64,000 nt of DNA from Flavobacterium geliluteum. Its GTDB lineage: Bacteria; Bacteroidota; Bacteroidia; Flavobacteriales; Flavobacteriaceae. A program made the translations under genes and the position numbers. The notes beneath the pieces are model-generated. The model was not told where the DNA came from. It searched no databases and worked only from the letters and a program-made list of their open reading frames with translations. The stretch covers positions 1 through 64,000 of the forward strand of contig NZ_JAGFBV010000004.1 of the NCBI RefSeq assembly GCF_017948595.1, written 5' to 3'. Position 1 is the first letter of the stretch. The number at the start of each line of letters is the position of its first letter. Below, piece after piece: positions 54,310-63,394 of the stretch.

Positions 54310-55161
54310 TTATAGTGCTTTTACGGTTTCAACAAATGTACTTTTTTTATCAATAATTCCGAGATCAAATAATTGATTTTGAATTTTAATGAATGCTTTT
54401 TCGTTTAAATTTTTTTGCGACCATTGTGTAAGCTTCAACCATTCTTGAATATCTTCCAGCTTTTGATTAAAAAGTTCTGCCAAAGTTTTATCAATATCCG
54501 GAATTTTAGCAAAATCATGTGTCGTTTTATTAATAATTTCGAGGATTTTCTCTATTATTTTCGAATTTTTCTTCAAAAATTCATCGCGAACTACAATAAC
54601 AAACGAAGGCCACGGAGTTGGGCAGTCGCCGACACGTCTAAAAATTCCCTGATCGACAAGTGGTTTTGTCATAAAATGTTCCCACATAAAATAATCAGCC
54701 GTTCCGTTGGTCAAAGCTTCTACAGCACCATCAATGGTATTCACGATCTCAAACTGAAGATTATCAGTATTCCAACCCTGATTATCTGCATTGACATAGG
54801 CCATCAATTGCGACCCAGAACCCAATCTGGAGATTGCTGCTTTTTTATTTTCTAAATCTTTAATGTTATGAAAATCAGATTTTTCAGCCACATGAATTCC
54901 CCAAATCAAAGGAGATTGAACATAGATTTGTACAATCTTGCTGTGGTTTCCTGCCGTAATATCTTTTATAATACCTTCGGTCAAAATAACCGCTATATCT
55001 GTCTCGGCATCCCGCAACATTTGGCACATTTTACCTGTTCCTTCCGGAATATTTTGCCATTGCAAATCAATATTTTCTGCTTCAAACTCGCCATTTTCAA
55101 TGCATATTTTCCATGGCAAATTGAAGTGTTCGGGCACACCTACAATTTTTACAGTCTTCAT
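54310..55161 (-). CDS. periplasmic-binding-protein-like protein without a signal peptide
   Basis: The 283 residues resemble type 2 substrate-binding proteins of the SsuA/ThiY/NMT1 kind (VKIVGVPEHFNLPWKICIEN, then VILTEGIIKDITAGNHSKIV, LIWGIHVAEKSDFHNIKDLE). There is no signal peptide or lipobox, so it appears cytoplasmic. No ABC permease or ATPase is nearby. It might act as a sensor or as an enzyme of the THI5/CLN-related fold rather than in uptake. The transglutaminase-like gene follows after about 20 bp. Confidence 0.75.
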   Translation of the reverse strand: MKTVKIVGVPEHFNLPWKICIENGEFEAENIDLQWQNIPEGTGKMCQMLRDAETDIAVILTEGIIKDITAGNHSKIVQIYVQSPLIWGIHVAEKSDFHNIKDLENKKAAISRLGSGSQLMAYVNADNQGWNTDNLQFEIVNTIDGAVEALTNGTADYFMWEHFMTKPLVDQGIFRRVGDCPTPWPSFVIVVRDEFLKKNSKIIEKILEIINKTTHDFAKIPDIDKTLAELFNQKLEDIQEWLKLTQWSQKNLNEKAFIKIQNQLFDLGIIDKKSTFVETVKAL

Positions 55162-55221
55162 TTTTGTTCAAGTTTAAGTTAGTTTGGTATGCGTATTATA
55201 AGTTTGTTAGTTCAAAATCAA

Positions 55222-55695
55222 CTAATTCTTCAATAAATCCGTTTTGTGTTTTTCAGAAAGGCAAGGTTCTGCAACTTCTATAATAGAAAGTGATTCATAT
55301 TCATTCAAAAGTCTTTTTACAACAGCATAATCAACATCTTTTATCACTTCAACAGCAAAAAAAGTATCGTTTAAAGCTTCAGATACACAATTGATTGATT
55401 TTAACTTTTCTCTAATGATTTCTTTGTCAAAACCTTCTTCTAAAATCAAGACCTGAATTATCGAATTTCCAGAATGTTGAAGGGTTTCCTTGTGAAAGAA
55501 ACACTTTTCATTTTCATCATATTCTGCGCGAAAGATATCGTCTGTCGCTATAAAAGGTCCAAAAAACGGAATATTATCCAATTTAAAATATCCTTTTTCT
55601 AAATCAACAATCTCACCCCACATGGTTTCTGAAACGATTTCTTCCAAGTAAGTGCTGTAATATTTGAATAGTATTTTTTTATGTGTTTCTGCCAT
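55222..55695 (-). CDS. DUF4265 domain-containing protein
   Basis: The 157-residue protein has the DUF4265 pattern: EIVDLEKGYFKLDNIPFFGP, then ATDDIFRAEYDENEK and LQHSGNSIIQVLILEEG. Function unknown; the fold is predicted to be a small soluble alpha/beta protein. It lies 30 bp downstream of the small membrane protein, in the same direction. Confidence 0.75.
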   Translation of the reverse strand: MAETHKKILFKYYSTYLEEIVSETMWGEIVDLEKGYFKLDNIPFFGPFIATDDIFRAEYDENEKCFFHKETLQHSGNSIIQVLILEEGFDKEIIREKLKSINCVSEALNDTFFAVEVIKDVDYAVVKRLLNEYESLSIIEVAEPCLSEKHKTDLLKN

Positions 55696-55725
55696 TATCT
55701 AATTTTCAAATTGATTGTTGTCGAA

Positions 55726-55989
55726 TCAATTTTCTATTTTTTCAATTAAAATTATAAAACAGATAAAAAGTATAAATCCAGCAAATAAATTTTTCTGAGC
55801 TGTCGTGAATCCATTTTTATCAATATTTTCATTGTTATTATCCCAGTAATAATCTAAGCTTTTAGGATATTTTTCTTCAATAGATACATTTAGAAGTTGA
55901 AAAAAACTCCATCTGAACAAACCTCCCATACCTAAAGTAAATTTTCTTAGAGGCTTAAAAATCATGTGGTCAATTAAAAAACCGAACAC
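55726..55989 (-). CDS. small membrane protein of unknown function
   Basis: The 87-residue frame begins at a GTG (55989) that overlaps the TAG stop of the phosphorylase gene by one base (TAGTG), a common coupling arrangement. An ATG at residue 9 is an alternative. One hydrophobic segment is near the C-terminus (NLFAGFILFICFIILIEKI) and a weaker one near the start. No family recognised. Confidence 0.55.
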   Translation of the reverse strand: MFGFLIDHMIFKPLRKFTLGMGGLFRWSFFQLLNVSIEEKYPKSLDYYWDNNNENIDKNGFTTAQKNLFAGFILFICFIILIEKIEN

Positions 55990-56858
55990 TATTTTTCTGC
56001 CAATTTATCCAACGTATATGCAATCAATTCATCAACAGCCTTGTACGGATCTTCGCTAAAAGTTCCCGAAGCACGATTGGCGATGATCGCATTTAATGAT
56101 AAGGCGTTATGTCCTAAAAGCGCAGAAAGCCCATATATAGCTGCGGTTTCCATTTCTAAATTAGTAATTCGATTGCCATCAAAATCAAAATTATCCATTT
56201 TGGCATTCAAATTTTCATCTTGAATATTCAAACGTAAAATACGTCCTTGAGGGCCATAAAAACCTCCGGCTGTAGCGGTAATTCCTTTAAAAATAATATC
56301 ACTTTCAATTAATTTTTCTAATTTTTCTGAGCACGCAATTGCATAAGGCTTTCCTTTTTTAATGTCCCAATTGGTGTGTAGAACAAAAGCGTCTTCGACC
56401 GCATGATTCGAAACTTCATCAATCAAATAGGAGCGGAGCATATTGTCTAATCCTAAACCCATTTTAGACATTACAAAACTATCCACAGGAATAGATGCCT
56501 GTAAAGAGCCAGAAGTTCCAATTCGAATAATATTTAGAGAAATCAGGTCTTCTTTGGGTTGGCGGGTTTCTAAATCAATATTGACCAAGGCATCCAATTC
56601 ATTCAAAACAATATCAATATTGTCAGGACCAATCCCGGTTGATATAACAGAGATTCTTTTGCCTTTATACATTCCGGTTTGGGTTTTAAATTCCCTTTTT
56701 TGAGTAGAATATTCTATCGAATCAAAAAACTGTGTGATTTTTTCGACTCTATTTTGGTCGCCCACAAAAATGATGTCGTGTGCAATATGCTCAGGACGAA
56801 GGTTTAGATGATAAACGCTTCCGTCTGGATTAAGTATTAATTCTGAATTTTGTATCAT
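55989..56858 (-). CDS. udp: nucleoside phosphorylase (uridine phosphorylase type)
   Basis: The 289 residues match the PNP/UDP family: YHLNLRPEHIAHDIIFVGDQNRVEKI, then SVISTGIGPDNIDIVLNELDAL, IIRIGTSGSLQASIPV (phosphate and base pocket) and ITNLEMETAAIYGLSALLGH (ribose and catalytic region). It cleaves a pyrimidine nucleoside with phosphate in salvage; uridine is likely but purine nucleosides are possible. Its stop is shared with the start of the small membrane protein gene. Confidence 0.9.
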   Translation of the reverse strand: MIQNSELILNPDGSVYHLNLRPEHIAHDIIFVGDQNRVEKITQFFDSIEYSTQKREFKTQTGMYKGKRISVISTGIGPDNIDIVLNELDALVNIDLETRQPKEDLISLNIIRIGTSGSLQASIPVDSFVMSKMGLGLDNMLRSYLIDEVSNHAVEDAFVLHTNWDIKKGKPYAIACSEKLEKLIESDIIFKGITATAGGFYGPQGRILRLNIQDENLNAKMDNFDFDGNRITNLEMETAAIYGLSALLGHNALSLNAIIANRASGTFSEDPYKAVDELIAYTLDKLAEK

Positions 56859-56918
56859 TTCTTTTAGTTGCTAAGGTTTTTTTTAAGATTCTGAGTTGCT
56901 AAAGTTCTAAGGTTTTTT

Positions 56919-56964
56919 GTTTCAAGTTTCAAGTTTCATGCTGTGATGACTTGAAACATGAAAC
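56919..56964. repeat. TTTCAAG/TTTCATG inverted repeat
   Basis: TTTCAAG-TTTCAAG-TTTCATG direct units are followed by their complement, CTTGAAACATGAAAC. Arm GTTTCATG pairs with CATGAAAC. It lies between the phosphorylase and the SUI1 gene beside AGTTGCTAA direct repeats (56870-56910). I recall such blocks as dispersed between genes of Flavobacterium. Confidence 0.5.
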
Positions 56965-56966
56965 CA

Positions 56967-57299
56967 TTATCCGCCAACACGTTTCGTTTTAAATCCTTTT
57001 TCTTTTAAAATTGTCATTATTTTATCGCGGTAATCGCCTTGTATTATAATCGAATCGTCTTTAAAAGTTCCGCCTACGCTTAGTTTTGTTTTAATTTCTT
57101 TGGCCAGGATTTTAAAATCTTCGTCTGATCCTTCGTAACCTTCGATTATAGTGGTTGCTTTTCCTTTTCTTTTTTCGAATTTGCAAATCATGGGCTCTTT
57201 TTGCACATAAAGTACATGTTCTTGCTCCTGAATTTCTTCCGGTTCATTTGATTCTACGTGGTCTGGAAACAGATTTTTAAGTTGGTCTTGTAAGTCCAT
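56967..57299 (-). CDS. yciH: SUI1/YciH-type translation factor
   Basis: The 110 residues end in the SUI1 domain (KRKGKATTIIEGYEGSDEDF, LAKEIKTKLSVGGTFKDDSI, IIQGDYRDKIMTILKEKGF). The family is related to eIF1. In bacteria YciH-like proteins are thought to affect start-site choice, notably under stress. It is short and conserved; no operon partner is obvious. A terminator for the next upstream gene lies 20 bp before its ATG. Confidence 0.9.
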   Translation of the reverse strand: MDLQDQLKNLFPDHVESNEPEEIQEQEHVLYVQKEPMICKFEKRKGKATTIIEGYEGSDEDFKILAKEIKTKLSVGGTFKDDSIIIQGDYRDKIMTILKEKGFKTKRVGG

Positions 57300-57319
57300 A
57301 GCTCTTTTATTCTAAAAAT

Positions 57320-57363
57320 TAAATTCCAAATCCCACTAGAAATGCTGGGATTTGGAATTTTTT
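57320..57363 (-). terminator. terminator of the 2OG-Fe(II) oxygenase gene
   Basis: AAATTCCAAATCCCA (57321-57335) and TGGGATTTGGAATTT (57346-57360) form a perfect 15-bp stem, followed by T-rich sequence on the minus strand. Confidence 0.8.
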
Positions 57364-57381
57364 AATTGAATTTATTTTAGT

Positions 57382-58332
57382 TTATTTTTTTATTAAACCT
57401 AAATCCACTAAACGTTCGTATAAATAATCTCCCGCTGTAATATCTTCAAATTTCTTAGGATTCTCGGCATCAATACAGTTTTCAAGGCAATCCAGACGCA
57501 TATCGCTTACGGGGTGCATAAAAAACGGAATAGAATAACGTGAAGTTCCCCATAATTCTCTCGGAGGATTCACTACCTGATGAATCGTAGATTTTAGTTT
57601 ATTATTGGTATGTCTCGACAACATATCTCCCACATTTATCACCAATTGATCGTCTTCTGCGATCGCATCAATCCAGTCTCCATTATGATTTTGTACTTGC
57701 AAACCTTTGCCCTGAGCACCCATTAACAAAGTAATCAGGTTGATATCACCATGAGCAGCAGCGCGAATTGCATTTTCTGGCTCAGAAGTAATGGGCGGAT
57801 AATGTATCGGTCTTAAAATAGAGTTTCCATCTTTTGCATACTGATCAAAATAAAACTCATCAAGTCCTAAGTGCAAAGCCAAAGCTCTAAGCACGTAAAC
57901 ACCTGTTTTTTCAAGCATTTGATACGCTTCTTTACCGACAACATTAAAACGGGGCAACTCTTTTACTTCTACATTTTCAGGATATTCTGCAGCGTATTTT
58001 GAAGCTGCGTCAACATACTGGCCAAAATGCCAGAATTCTTTCAAATCTCCTTCTTTACGTCCTTTAGCATGTTCTTTTCCAAAAGAAACATACCCTCTTT
58101 GACCGCCAATTCCAGGAATTTCATAATTATGCTTGGTTTCTATTGGCAAAGCGAAGAATTTTCTAATTTCGCCATAAAGCTCGTCTACTAACTGGTCATC
58201 AAGAAAATGACCTTTTAGGGCTACGAAGCCAATGTTCTCAAATGCACTGCCGATTTCATTTACAAATTTTTGTTTACGTTTCGGGTCGTCCGAAAGGAAA
58301 TCACGTAAGTCTACACTAGGAATGTTTTGCAT
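57382..58332 (-). CDS. isopenicillin-N-synthase-like 2OG-Fe(II) oxygenase
   Basis: The 316 residues show the DIOX_N start (IPSVDLRDFLSDDPKRKQKF) and the 2OG-FeII domain with HGD (RAAAHGDINLITLLM), a distal His (NKLKSTIHQVVNPP) and RYS (GTSRYSIPFF). The reaction is an oxidation with 2-oxoglutarate and O2; the substrate is unknown. It is a conserved flavobacterial gene, divergent from the E1 gene and with its own terminator. Confidence 0.88.
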   Translation of the reverse strand: MQNIPSVDLRDFLSDDPKRKQKFVNEIGSAFENIGFVALKGHFLDDQLVDELYGEIRKFFALPIETKHNYEIPGIGGQRGYVSFGKEHAKGRKEGDLKEFWHFGQYVDAASKYAAEYPENVEVKELPRFNVVGKEAYQMLEKTGVYVLRALALHLGLDEFYFDQYAKDGNSILRPIHYPPITSEPENAIRAAAHGDINLITLLMGAQGKGLQVQNHNGDWIDAIAEDDQLVINVGDMLSRHTNNKLKSTIHQVVNPPRELWGTSRYSIPFFMHPVSDMRLDCLENCIDAENPKKFEDITAGDYLYERLVDLGLIKK

Positions 58333-58473
58333 ACTTTACATTTTTATTTTAAGATGAAAGGAGTTGTAAAGCCTTTCTGTAACAAAGGTAGAGAATATTT
58401 TAGATTTGAATTTTAAAAGTTATATTAAAATCAAAAAAATATAACAAAAACAACTAAAATTGTTATAATTTTT

Positions 58474-58481
58474 TATCTTTG
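58474..58481 (+). promoter_or_regulatory. -7 box of the E1 dehydrogenase gene
   Basis: TATCTTTG matches TAnnTTTG fully, 23 bp before the ATG. No good -33 element is present at the usual distance. Confidence 0.45.
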
Positions 58482-58504
58482 AAACACTAAAAACGACAAC
58501 CGAC

Positions 58505-60481
58505 ATGATCTTTTACAGACAAAACCTTAGCGATACTCAATTATTAGATTTATATAAAAAATTATTAAAGCCACGTTTGATCGAAGAGAAGATGCTAATC
58601 TTAATTCGACAGGGAAAAGTTTCTAAATGGTTCTCCGGAATCGGTCAGGAAGCTATTGCTGTTGGGGTTACAGCAGTATTGGATGATTCTGAGTACATCT
58701 TACCCATGCATCGTAATTTAGGCGTTTTTACATCCCGAAATATTCCTTTGTACCGTTTGTTTTCGCAATGGCAGGGAAAAGCCAACGGGTTTACAAAAGG
58801 CAGAGATCGCAGCTTTCACTTCGGAACGCAGGAATATAATATTATCGGAATGATTTCGCATCTGGGCCCGCAATTAGGTATCGCAGACGGAATCGCTTTG
58901 GCAAATAAACTTCAAAACAATAAAAAAATTACAGCCGTTTTTACTGGCGAAGGAGCTACCAGCGAAGGCGATTTTCATGAAGCGCTAAATATTGCAGCAG
59001 TTTGGAAATTGCCTGTCATGTTTATTATCGAAAATAATGGTTACGGGCTGTCTACGCCTACAAATGAGCAATATTTATGTGAGAATTTGGCAGACAAAGG
59101 TATTGGCTATGGCATTGAAAGTCATATCATTGATGGAAATAACATTCTGGAAGTCTACACTAAATTAGCACAACTAAAGGCCGAAATGCAAGAGAATCCA
59201 CATCCGGTTTTATTAGAATTTAAAACTTTTAGAATGCGCGGTCACGAAGAGGCGAGTGGCACCAAATATGTTCCTGAAGAATTGATGAAAATATGGGGAA
59301 CAAAAGATCCAGTAGACAATTACAGAATGTTTTTATTGGATGAAGGTATTTTATCTGAAGGATATGATGCCCAGTTACATGAAGAAATTAAAAAAGAAAT
59401 TGACGAAAATTTAGCCATAGCAAATGCCGAACCAGAAATAATTCCGACTTACAGTGGAGAATTAGATGACGTCTACAAAGATTTTGAATATAAAGAGATT
59501 AGCTCAAGTTTATTAACAGAAAATATTCGTTTTATTGATGCTATTAGTAGCAGTTTAAAACAATCGATGCAACGTCATGAAAATCTGGTAATTATGGGAC
59601 AAGATATTGCCGAATATGGTGGTGCTTTTAAAATTACGGATGGTTTTGTAGCACTTTTTGGTAAAGAACGTGTGCGCAATACGCCAATTTGCGAAAGCGC
59701 TGTTGTTTCTGCCGGGATGGGATTATCCATCAACGGTTACAAAGCTATTGTCGAAATGCAATTTGCCGATTTTGTTTCTACAGGTTTTAATCCAATTGTT
59801 AATTTATTAGCAAAATCACATTACAGATGGGGAGAAAAGGCCGATGTTGTCGTGCGAATGCCTTGTGGCGGCGGAACGCAAGCGGGTCCTTTTCATTCGC
59901 AAACAAACGAAGCTTGGTTTACCAAAACACCAGGTTTAAAAGTGGTGTACCCAGCTTTTCCGTATGATGCTAAAGGCCTTCTCAATACGGCAATTAATGA
60001 TCCGAATCCTGTGTTGTTTTTTGAACACAAACAATTATACAGAAGTATTTATCAAGACGTTCCGAGCGATTATTATACGCTTCCGCTGGGAAAAGCAGCT
60101 TTATTAAAAGAAGGAAATTCGGTAACGATTATTACTTTCGGAGCTCCCGTGCATTGGGCTTTGGATACATTGGCAAAAAATCCTGAAATAGAGGCGGATT
60201 TAATCGATTTGAGAACGTTACAGCCTTTGGATACCGAAACTATTTTTGCATCGGTAAAAAAGACCGGAAAAGTGATTATTTACCAGGAAGATACAATGTT
60301 TGGCGGAATTGCGAGCGATATTTCGGCACTTATTATGGAAGAATGTTTTGAATATTTGGATGCTCCCGTAAAAAGAGTAGCAAGTTTAGATTCGCCAATT
60401 CCGTTTACAAAAGCTCTCGAAGATCAATTTTTGCCTAAAAATCGTTTTGAAGAAGTTTTAAAAGAATTATTGGATTACTAA
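58505..60481 (+). CDS. fused E1 alpha/beta thiamine-dependent 2-oxoacid dehydrogenase (branched-chain type)
   Basis: Residues 1 to about 330 are the E1 alpha part (LLKPRLIEEKMLILIRQGKV, TGEGATSEGDFHEALNIAAV and the TPP motif up to NNGYGLSTP). Residues about 345-658 are the E1 beta part (LVIMGQDIAEYGGAFKITDG; VVRMPCGGGTQAGPFHSQTN; AWFTKTPGLKVVYPAFPYDA). Fusion of both subunits is usual in Bacteroidota. It decarboxylates a 2-oxoacid, probably branched-chain, and hands the acyl group to a lipoyl E2 encoded elsewhere. The products could supply branched fatty-acid primers. Confidence 0.92.
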   Translation: MIFYRQNLSDTQLLDLYKKLLKPRLIEEKMLILIRQGKVSKWFSGIGQEAIAVGVTAVLDDSEYILPMHRNLGVFTSRNIPLYRLFSQWQGKANGFTKGRDRSFHFGTQEYNIIGMISHLGPQLGIADGIALANKLQNNKKITAVFTGEGATSEGDFHEALNIAAVWKLPVMFIIENNGYGLSTPTNEQYLCENLADKGIGYGIESHIIDGNNILEVYTKLAQLKAEMQENPHPVLLEFKTFRMRGHEEASGTKYVPEELMKIWGTKDPVDNYRMFLLDEGILSEGYDAQLHEEIKKEIDENLAIANAEPEIIPTYSGELDDVYKDFEYKEISSSLLTENIRFIDAISSSLKQSMQRHENLVIMGQDIAEYGGAFKITDGFVALFGKERVRNTPICESAVVSAGMGLSINGYKAIVEMQFADFVSTGFNPIVNLLAKSHYRWGEKADVVVRMPCGGGTQAGPFHSQTNEAWFTKTPGLKVVYPAFPYDAKGLLNTAINDPNPVLFFEHKQLYRSIYQDVPSDYYTLPLGKAALLKEGNSVTIITFGAPVHWALDTLAKNPEIEADLIDLRTLQPLDTETIFASVKKTGKVIIYQEDTMFGGIASDISALIMEECFEYLDAPVKRVASLDSPIPFTKALEDQFLPKNRFEEVLKELLDY

Positions 60482-60499
60482 AATTTAAGTTTTCACATT

Positions 60500-60576
60500 C
60501 CTGCAAGGTTTTCAAAACCTTGTAGGTCTTATTTTATGTGTCAAAGATGCCAGCAAGATTAAAAAAACCTTGCAGG
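60500..60576. repeat. two copies of a GCAAGGTTTT inverted repeat
   Basis: CCTGCAAGGTTTT (60500-60512) pairs with AAAACCTTGTAGG (60514-60526), with one wobble pair. A second, less exact copy lies at 60549-60576 (CAGCAAG ... AAACCTTGCAGG). They fill much of the gap between the E1 and DUF885 genes. I recall this type as a dispersed Flavobacterium repeat; it may also end the E1 transcript. Confidence 0.55.
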
Positions 60577-60674
60577 AGAACAACTCATCATAAAATAGCC
60601 TAACAGCTATATAACTTATTTGTCTTTTATAAAGCAGATTTTTTTATCTTTAAACCATTAAAACAATCTACTTT

Positions 60675-62417
60675 ATGAAAAAAATCTTTGTTACAATTCT
60701 TGCCTTTACGCTTCTTTTTTCGTGTAATAAAAGCACAAAAACCAATGAGAGTAAAGCTTCCGATAAAAAATTTGATCAATACAAAGAAGGTTTTGTCACT
60801 TCTTTATGGCAACTAAATCCTGATTGGGCTTCAAGTCAGGGCTATCACAAATTTGATAGTATTTTGGTTATTCCCGATGGCGCACAACAAAAAAAAGAGC
60901 TTGATTTTGTAAAAGCGCAACTCGATTCTTTACAACAGTTTGAAATTGAAGATCTGTCGGATAATAATAAAACCGATTTTCGAATGATAAAAAATCAGCT
61001 TGAAAGTACTGTTTTTAGTATCAAAGAATTAAAATCATGGCAATGGAATCCTTCTGAATACAATGTTTGCGGTTCTTTTTCTGAAATTTTAAATGGTAAA
61101 TACGCCTCGGAAGAGGTTCGTTTACGTGCTTTTGGTGCAAAATTAAGTGCCGTTCCTGCGTATTATGAAGCGGCAAAAAAGAACATTAAAAACCCAACTG
61201 TTGAGCATACAGCACTAGCAATTGCTCAAAATTTAGGCGGCTCTTCGGTATTTGAGGGCGAATTAAACGATATTTTGGCTAAAAGTAAATTGAGTGATGT
61301 CGAGAAAAAACAAATTCAGGAAAAAGCCAAATTAGCCAAAAAAGCCATTACGGATTATGCTGCATGGCTAGAAAAAACTCCCAATAAAACGCCTCGTTCT
61401 TTTAGATTAGGAACTGAATTATATGCTAAAAAATTCGATTTTAATATTCAATCAGGTTATTCTGCCGATGAAATTTTTAAAATCGCAACCGAGCATAAAA
61501 AAGATTTACACGAGAAAATGTTTGTTTTGGCCGATAAATTATGGTCCAAATACAAAGGAAACGAGCCAAAACCAGCTGAGAAATTAGATTTAATCAAACA
61601 AGTAATTGATAAAATCTCGCTCAAACATACCACTCCGGAGAAATTTCAATCTGAAATAGAAAAACAAATTCCGGAACTTACAGCGTATGTAAAAGCCAAG
61701 GATTTATTGTACATCGATCCTTCAAAACCATTAGTGGTTCGTAAAGAACCGGCTTATATGGCGGGTGTTGCAGGCGCTTCAATCTCTGCTCCTGGACCTT
61801 ACGATAAAAATGCAAATACCTATTACAATGTGGGAAGCATGGCGGGCTGGACTGCAGAAAACTCTGAAAGCTATTTACGTGAATACAATGATTATATCCT
61901 TCAAATTTTGAATATTCACGAAGCAATTCCTGGACATTACACCCAATTGGTTTACAGCAACCAATCGCCAAGTATTATAAAATCTATTTTAGGAAACGGT
62001 GCAATGGTTGAAGGTTGGGCGGTTTATGCCGAATTGATGATGCTAGAAAGTGGCTATAAAAACTCAGATGAAATGTGGTTGATGTACTACAAATGGAATC
62101 TAAGAACGACATGCAATACTATTTTGGATTATAGTGTACATACCAAAAACATGTCTAAAGAAGCTGCGATCGATTTATTGACTAAAGAAGCATTTCAGCA
62201 ACAAGCTGAAGCAGATGGAAAATGGAAACGTGTAACACTTTCTCAAGTGCAATTGTGTTCTTATTTTACAGGTTATACAGAGATTTTTAACTTAAGAGAA
62301 GAACTTAAAAAACAACAAGGAGATCAATTCAAATTGAAAGAATTTCATGAAAAATTCTTAAGTTTTGGAAGCGCTCCCGTAAAATACATTAAGGAATTGA
62401 TGTTGTCGAAAGAGTAA
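60675..62417 (+). CDS. DUF885 lipoprotein, probable metallopeptidase-like
   Basis: A lipoprotein signal (IFVTILAFTLLFSC) precedes the 560-residue DUF885 region. The metal-binding-type motif HEAIPGHYTQLVY near residue 416 has the H-E-x3-GH pattern, with a further downstream Glu in VEGWAVYAELMMLESG. The family is regarded as peptidase-like, probably a zinc enzyme acting in the periplasm. The length of 580 is normal. It is followed by a bidirectional terminator. Confidence 0.85.
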   Translation: MKKIFVTILAFTLLFSCNKSTKTNESKASDKKFDQYKEGFVTSLWQLNPDWASSQGYHKFDSILVIPDGAQQKKELDFVKAQLDSLQQFEIEDLSDNNKTDFRMIKNQLESTVFSIKELKSWQWNPSEYNVCGSFSEILNGKYASEEVRLRAFGAKLSAVPAYYEAAKKNIKNPTVEHTALAIAQNLGGSSVFEGELNDILAKSKLSDVEKKQIQEKAKLAKKAITDYAAWLEKTPNKTPRSFRLGTELYAKKFDFNIQSGYSADEIFKIATEHKKDLHEKMFVLADKLWSKYKGNEPKPAEKLDLIKQVIDKISLKHTTPEKFQSEIEKQIPELTAYVKAKDLLYIDPSKPLVVRKEPAYMAGVAGASISAPGPYDKNANTYYNVGSMAGWTAENSESYLREYNDYILQILNIHEAIPGHYTQLVYSNQSPSIIKSILGNGAMVEGWAVYAELMMLESGYKNSDEMWLMYYKWNLRTTCNTILDYSVHTKNMSKEAAIDLLTKEAFQQQAEADGKWKRVTLSQVQLCSYFTGYTEIFNLREELKKQQGDQFKLKEFHEKFLSFGSAPVKYIKELMLSKE

Positions 62418-62435
62418 ATCCTTAAGATATTTTGT

Positions 62436-62476
62436 AAAAAAGGTTTGATGAGATTAGAGTTTCATCAAACCTTTTT
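62436..62476. terminator. bidirectional terminator
   Basis: AAAAAGGTTTGATGA pairs with TCATCAAACCTTTTT (62462-62476), A-rich before and T-rich after. It separates the DUF885 gene and the convergent 62491 gene. Confidence 0.8.
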
Positions 62477-62490
62477 GCTTGTAATACAAT

Positions 62491-62898
62491 TTACTTTGAG
62501 TTTGACTCTAGCTCAAACAATTGCAATTGACTTTTCAGTCTTTCAACCAATAAATTCATCATTCTTTTGTTTAAACTGGAAGAATTCTGAATGTAAGTAG
62601 TGTATTCTTCGACAGTAAAAAGCCCAATCACCATTCCTTTTAGAGCATTTCTAAATTTAATATCTTTTTGAATTGAATTTTCGATCGTCTGTATCTTCTT
62701 TTCGATCGTATGCGAATAAAAGTCAGGTTTGTTTTTATTTACATAATTGATAAAAACTGCGATAAACAGCTCATTTTGAAGCTTTAAAATTGGTCTAATT
62801 GTTTGATTTTGAAATAATTCATCAGGTGAAGACTGAGTACCAACGGTTCCTAAAGTTTCGCCTCTAAATTCTCTTAAAAAAGTATCTCTGTCTGCCAT
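62491..62898 (-). CDS. conserved hypothetical protein
   Basis: The 135-residue protein is mostly helical (NELFIAVFINYVNKNKPDFY, KIQTIENSIQKDIKFRNALK) with no signal peptide, membrane segment or recognised domain. The C-terminal helix (RMMNLLVERLKSQLQLFELE) may form a coiled coil. It resembles a conserved flavobacterial protein of unknown function. It is divergent from the thioesterase gene with only 68 bp between. Confidence 0.6.
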   Translation of the reverse strand: MADRDTFLREFRGETLGTVGTQSSPDELFQNQTIRPILKLQNELFIAVFINYVNKNKPDFYSHTIEKKIQTIENSIQKDIKFRNALKGMVIGLFTVEEYTTYIQNSSSLNKRMMNLLVERLKSQLQLFELESNSK

Positions 62899-62940
62899 GT
62901 TTTTTCTTTAAATTTAAAAAAAAATAACATACAAAAAGGT

Positions 62941-62948
62941 TATTTTTG
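62941..62948 (+). promoter_or_regulatory. -7 box of the thioesterase gene
   Basis: TATTTTTG matches TAnnTTTG and stands 18 bp before the ATG, giving a short leader. Confidence 0.45.
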
Positions 62949-62966
62949 TTTATATAATAGTAAAAT

Positions 62967-63350
62967 ATGAGATTCCATACCAGAAAATGGGTCAAACCCC
63001 AAGATTTAAATCCAAACGGTACTTTATTTGGCGGACAATTACTCGCTTGGATTGATGAAGAGCTGGCTTTGTACTCGATTGTTCAATTAGAAAACCCAAG
63101 AGTAGTAACCAAACACATGTCTGAAATCAATTTTAAAAGCTCTGCCAGACAAGGTGATATTGTCGAAATTGGTATTGATGTGGTAAAGTTTGGAAATACT
63201 TCTCTCGTCTTAAAATGTGCTGTTCGAAATATGATGACCCGCGAAATTATCATCACTATTGACAGTACGACTATGGTAAATCTGGATGAAGACGGGAAGC
63301 CAAAAGCACACGGAAAAACACAAATTGAGTTTGTAAAAGATCGTTTGTAA
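62967..63350 (+). CDS. acyl-CoA thioesterase (hot-dog fold)
   Basis: The 127 residues form one hot-dog domain with the active-site region PNGTLFGGQLLAWIDEELAL and HMSEINFKSSARQGDIVEIG. It is close to the YciA/cytosolic acyl-CoA thioesterase type and would release free acids from acyl-CoA. It is single-domain, and probably works as a hexamer as relatives do. Confidence 0.9.
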   Translation: MRFHTRKWVKPQDLNPNGTLFGGQLLAWIDEELALYSIVQLENPRVVTKHMSEINFKSSARQGDIVEIGIDVVKFGNTSLVLKCAVRNMMTREIIITIDSTTMVNLDEDGKPKAHGKTQIEFVKDRL

Positions 63351-63394
63351 AGAGTTTTATTAGTTAAGTTATATTTTTTAAAATAACATTAAAA

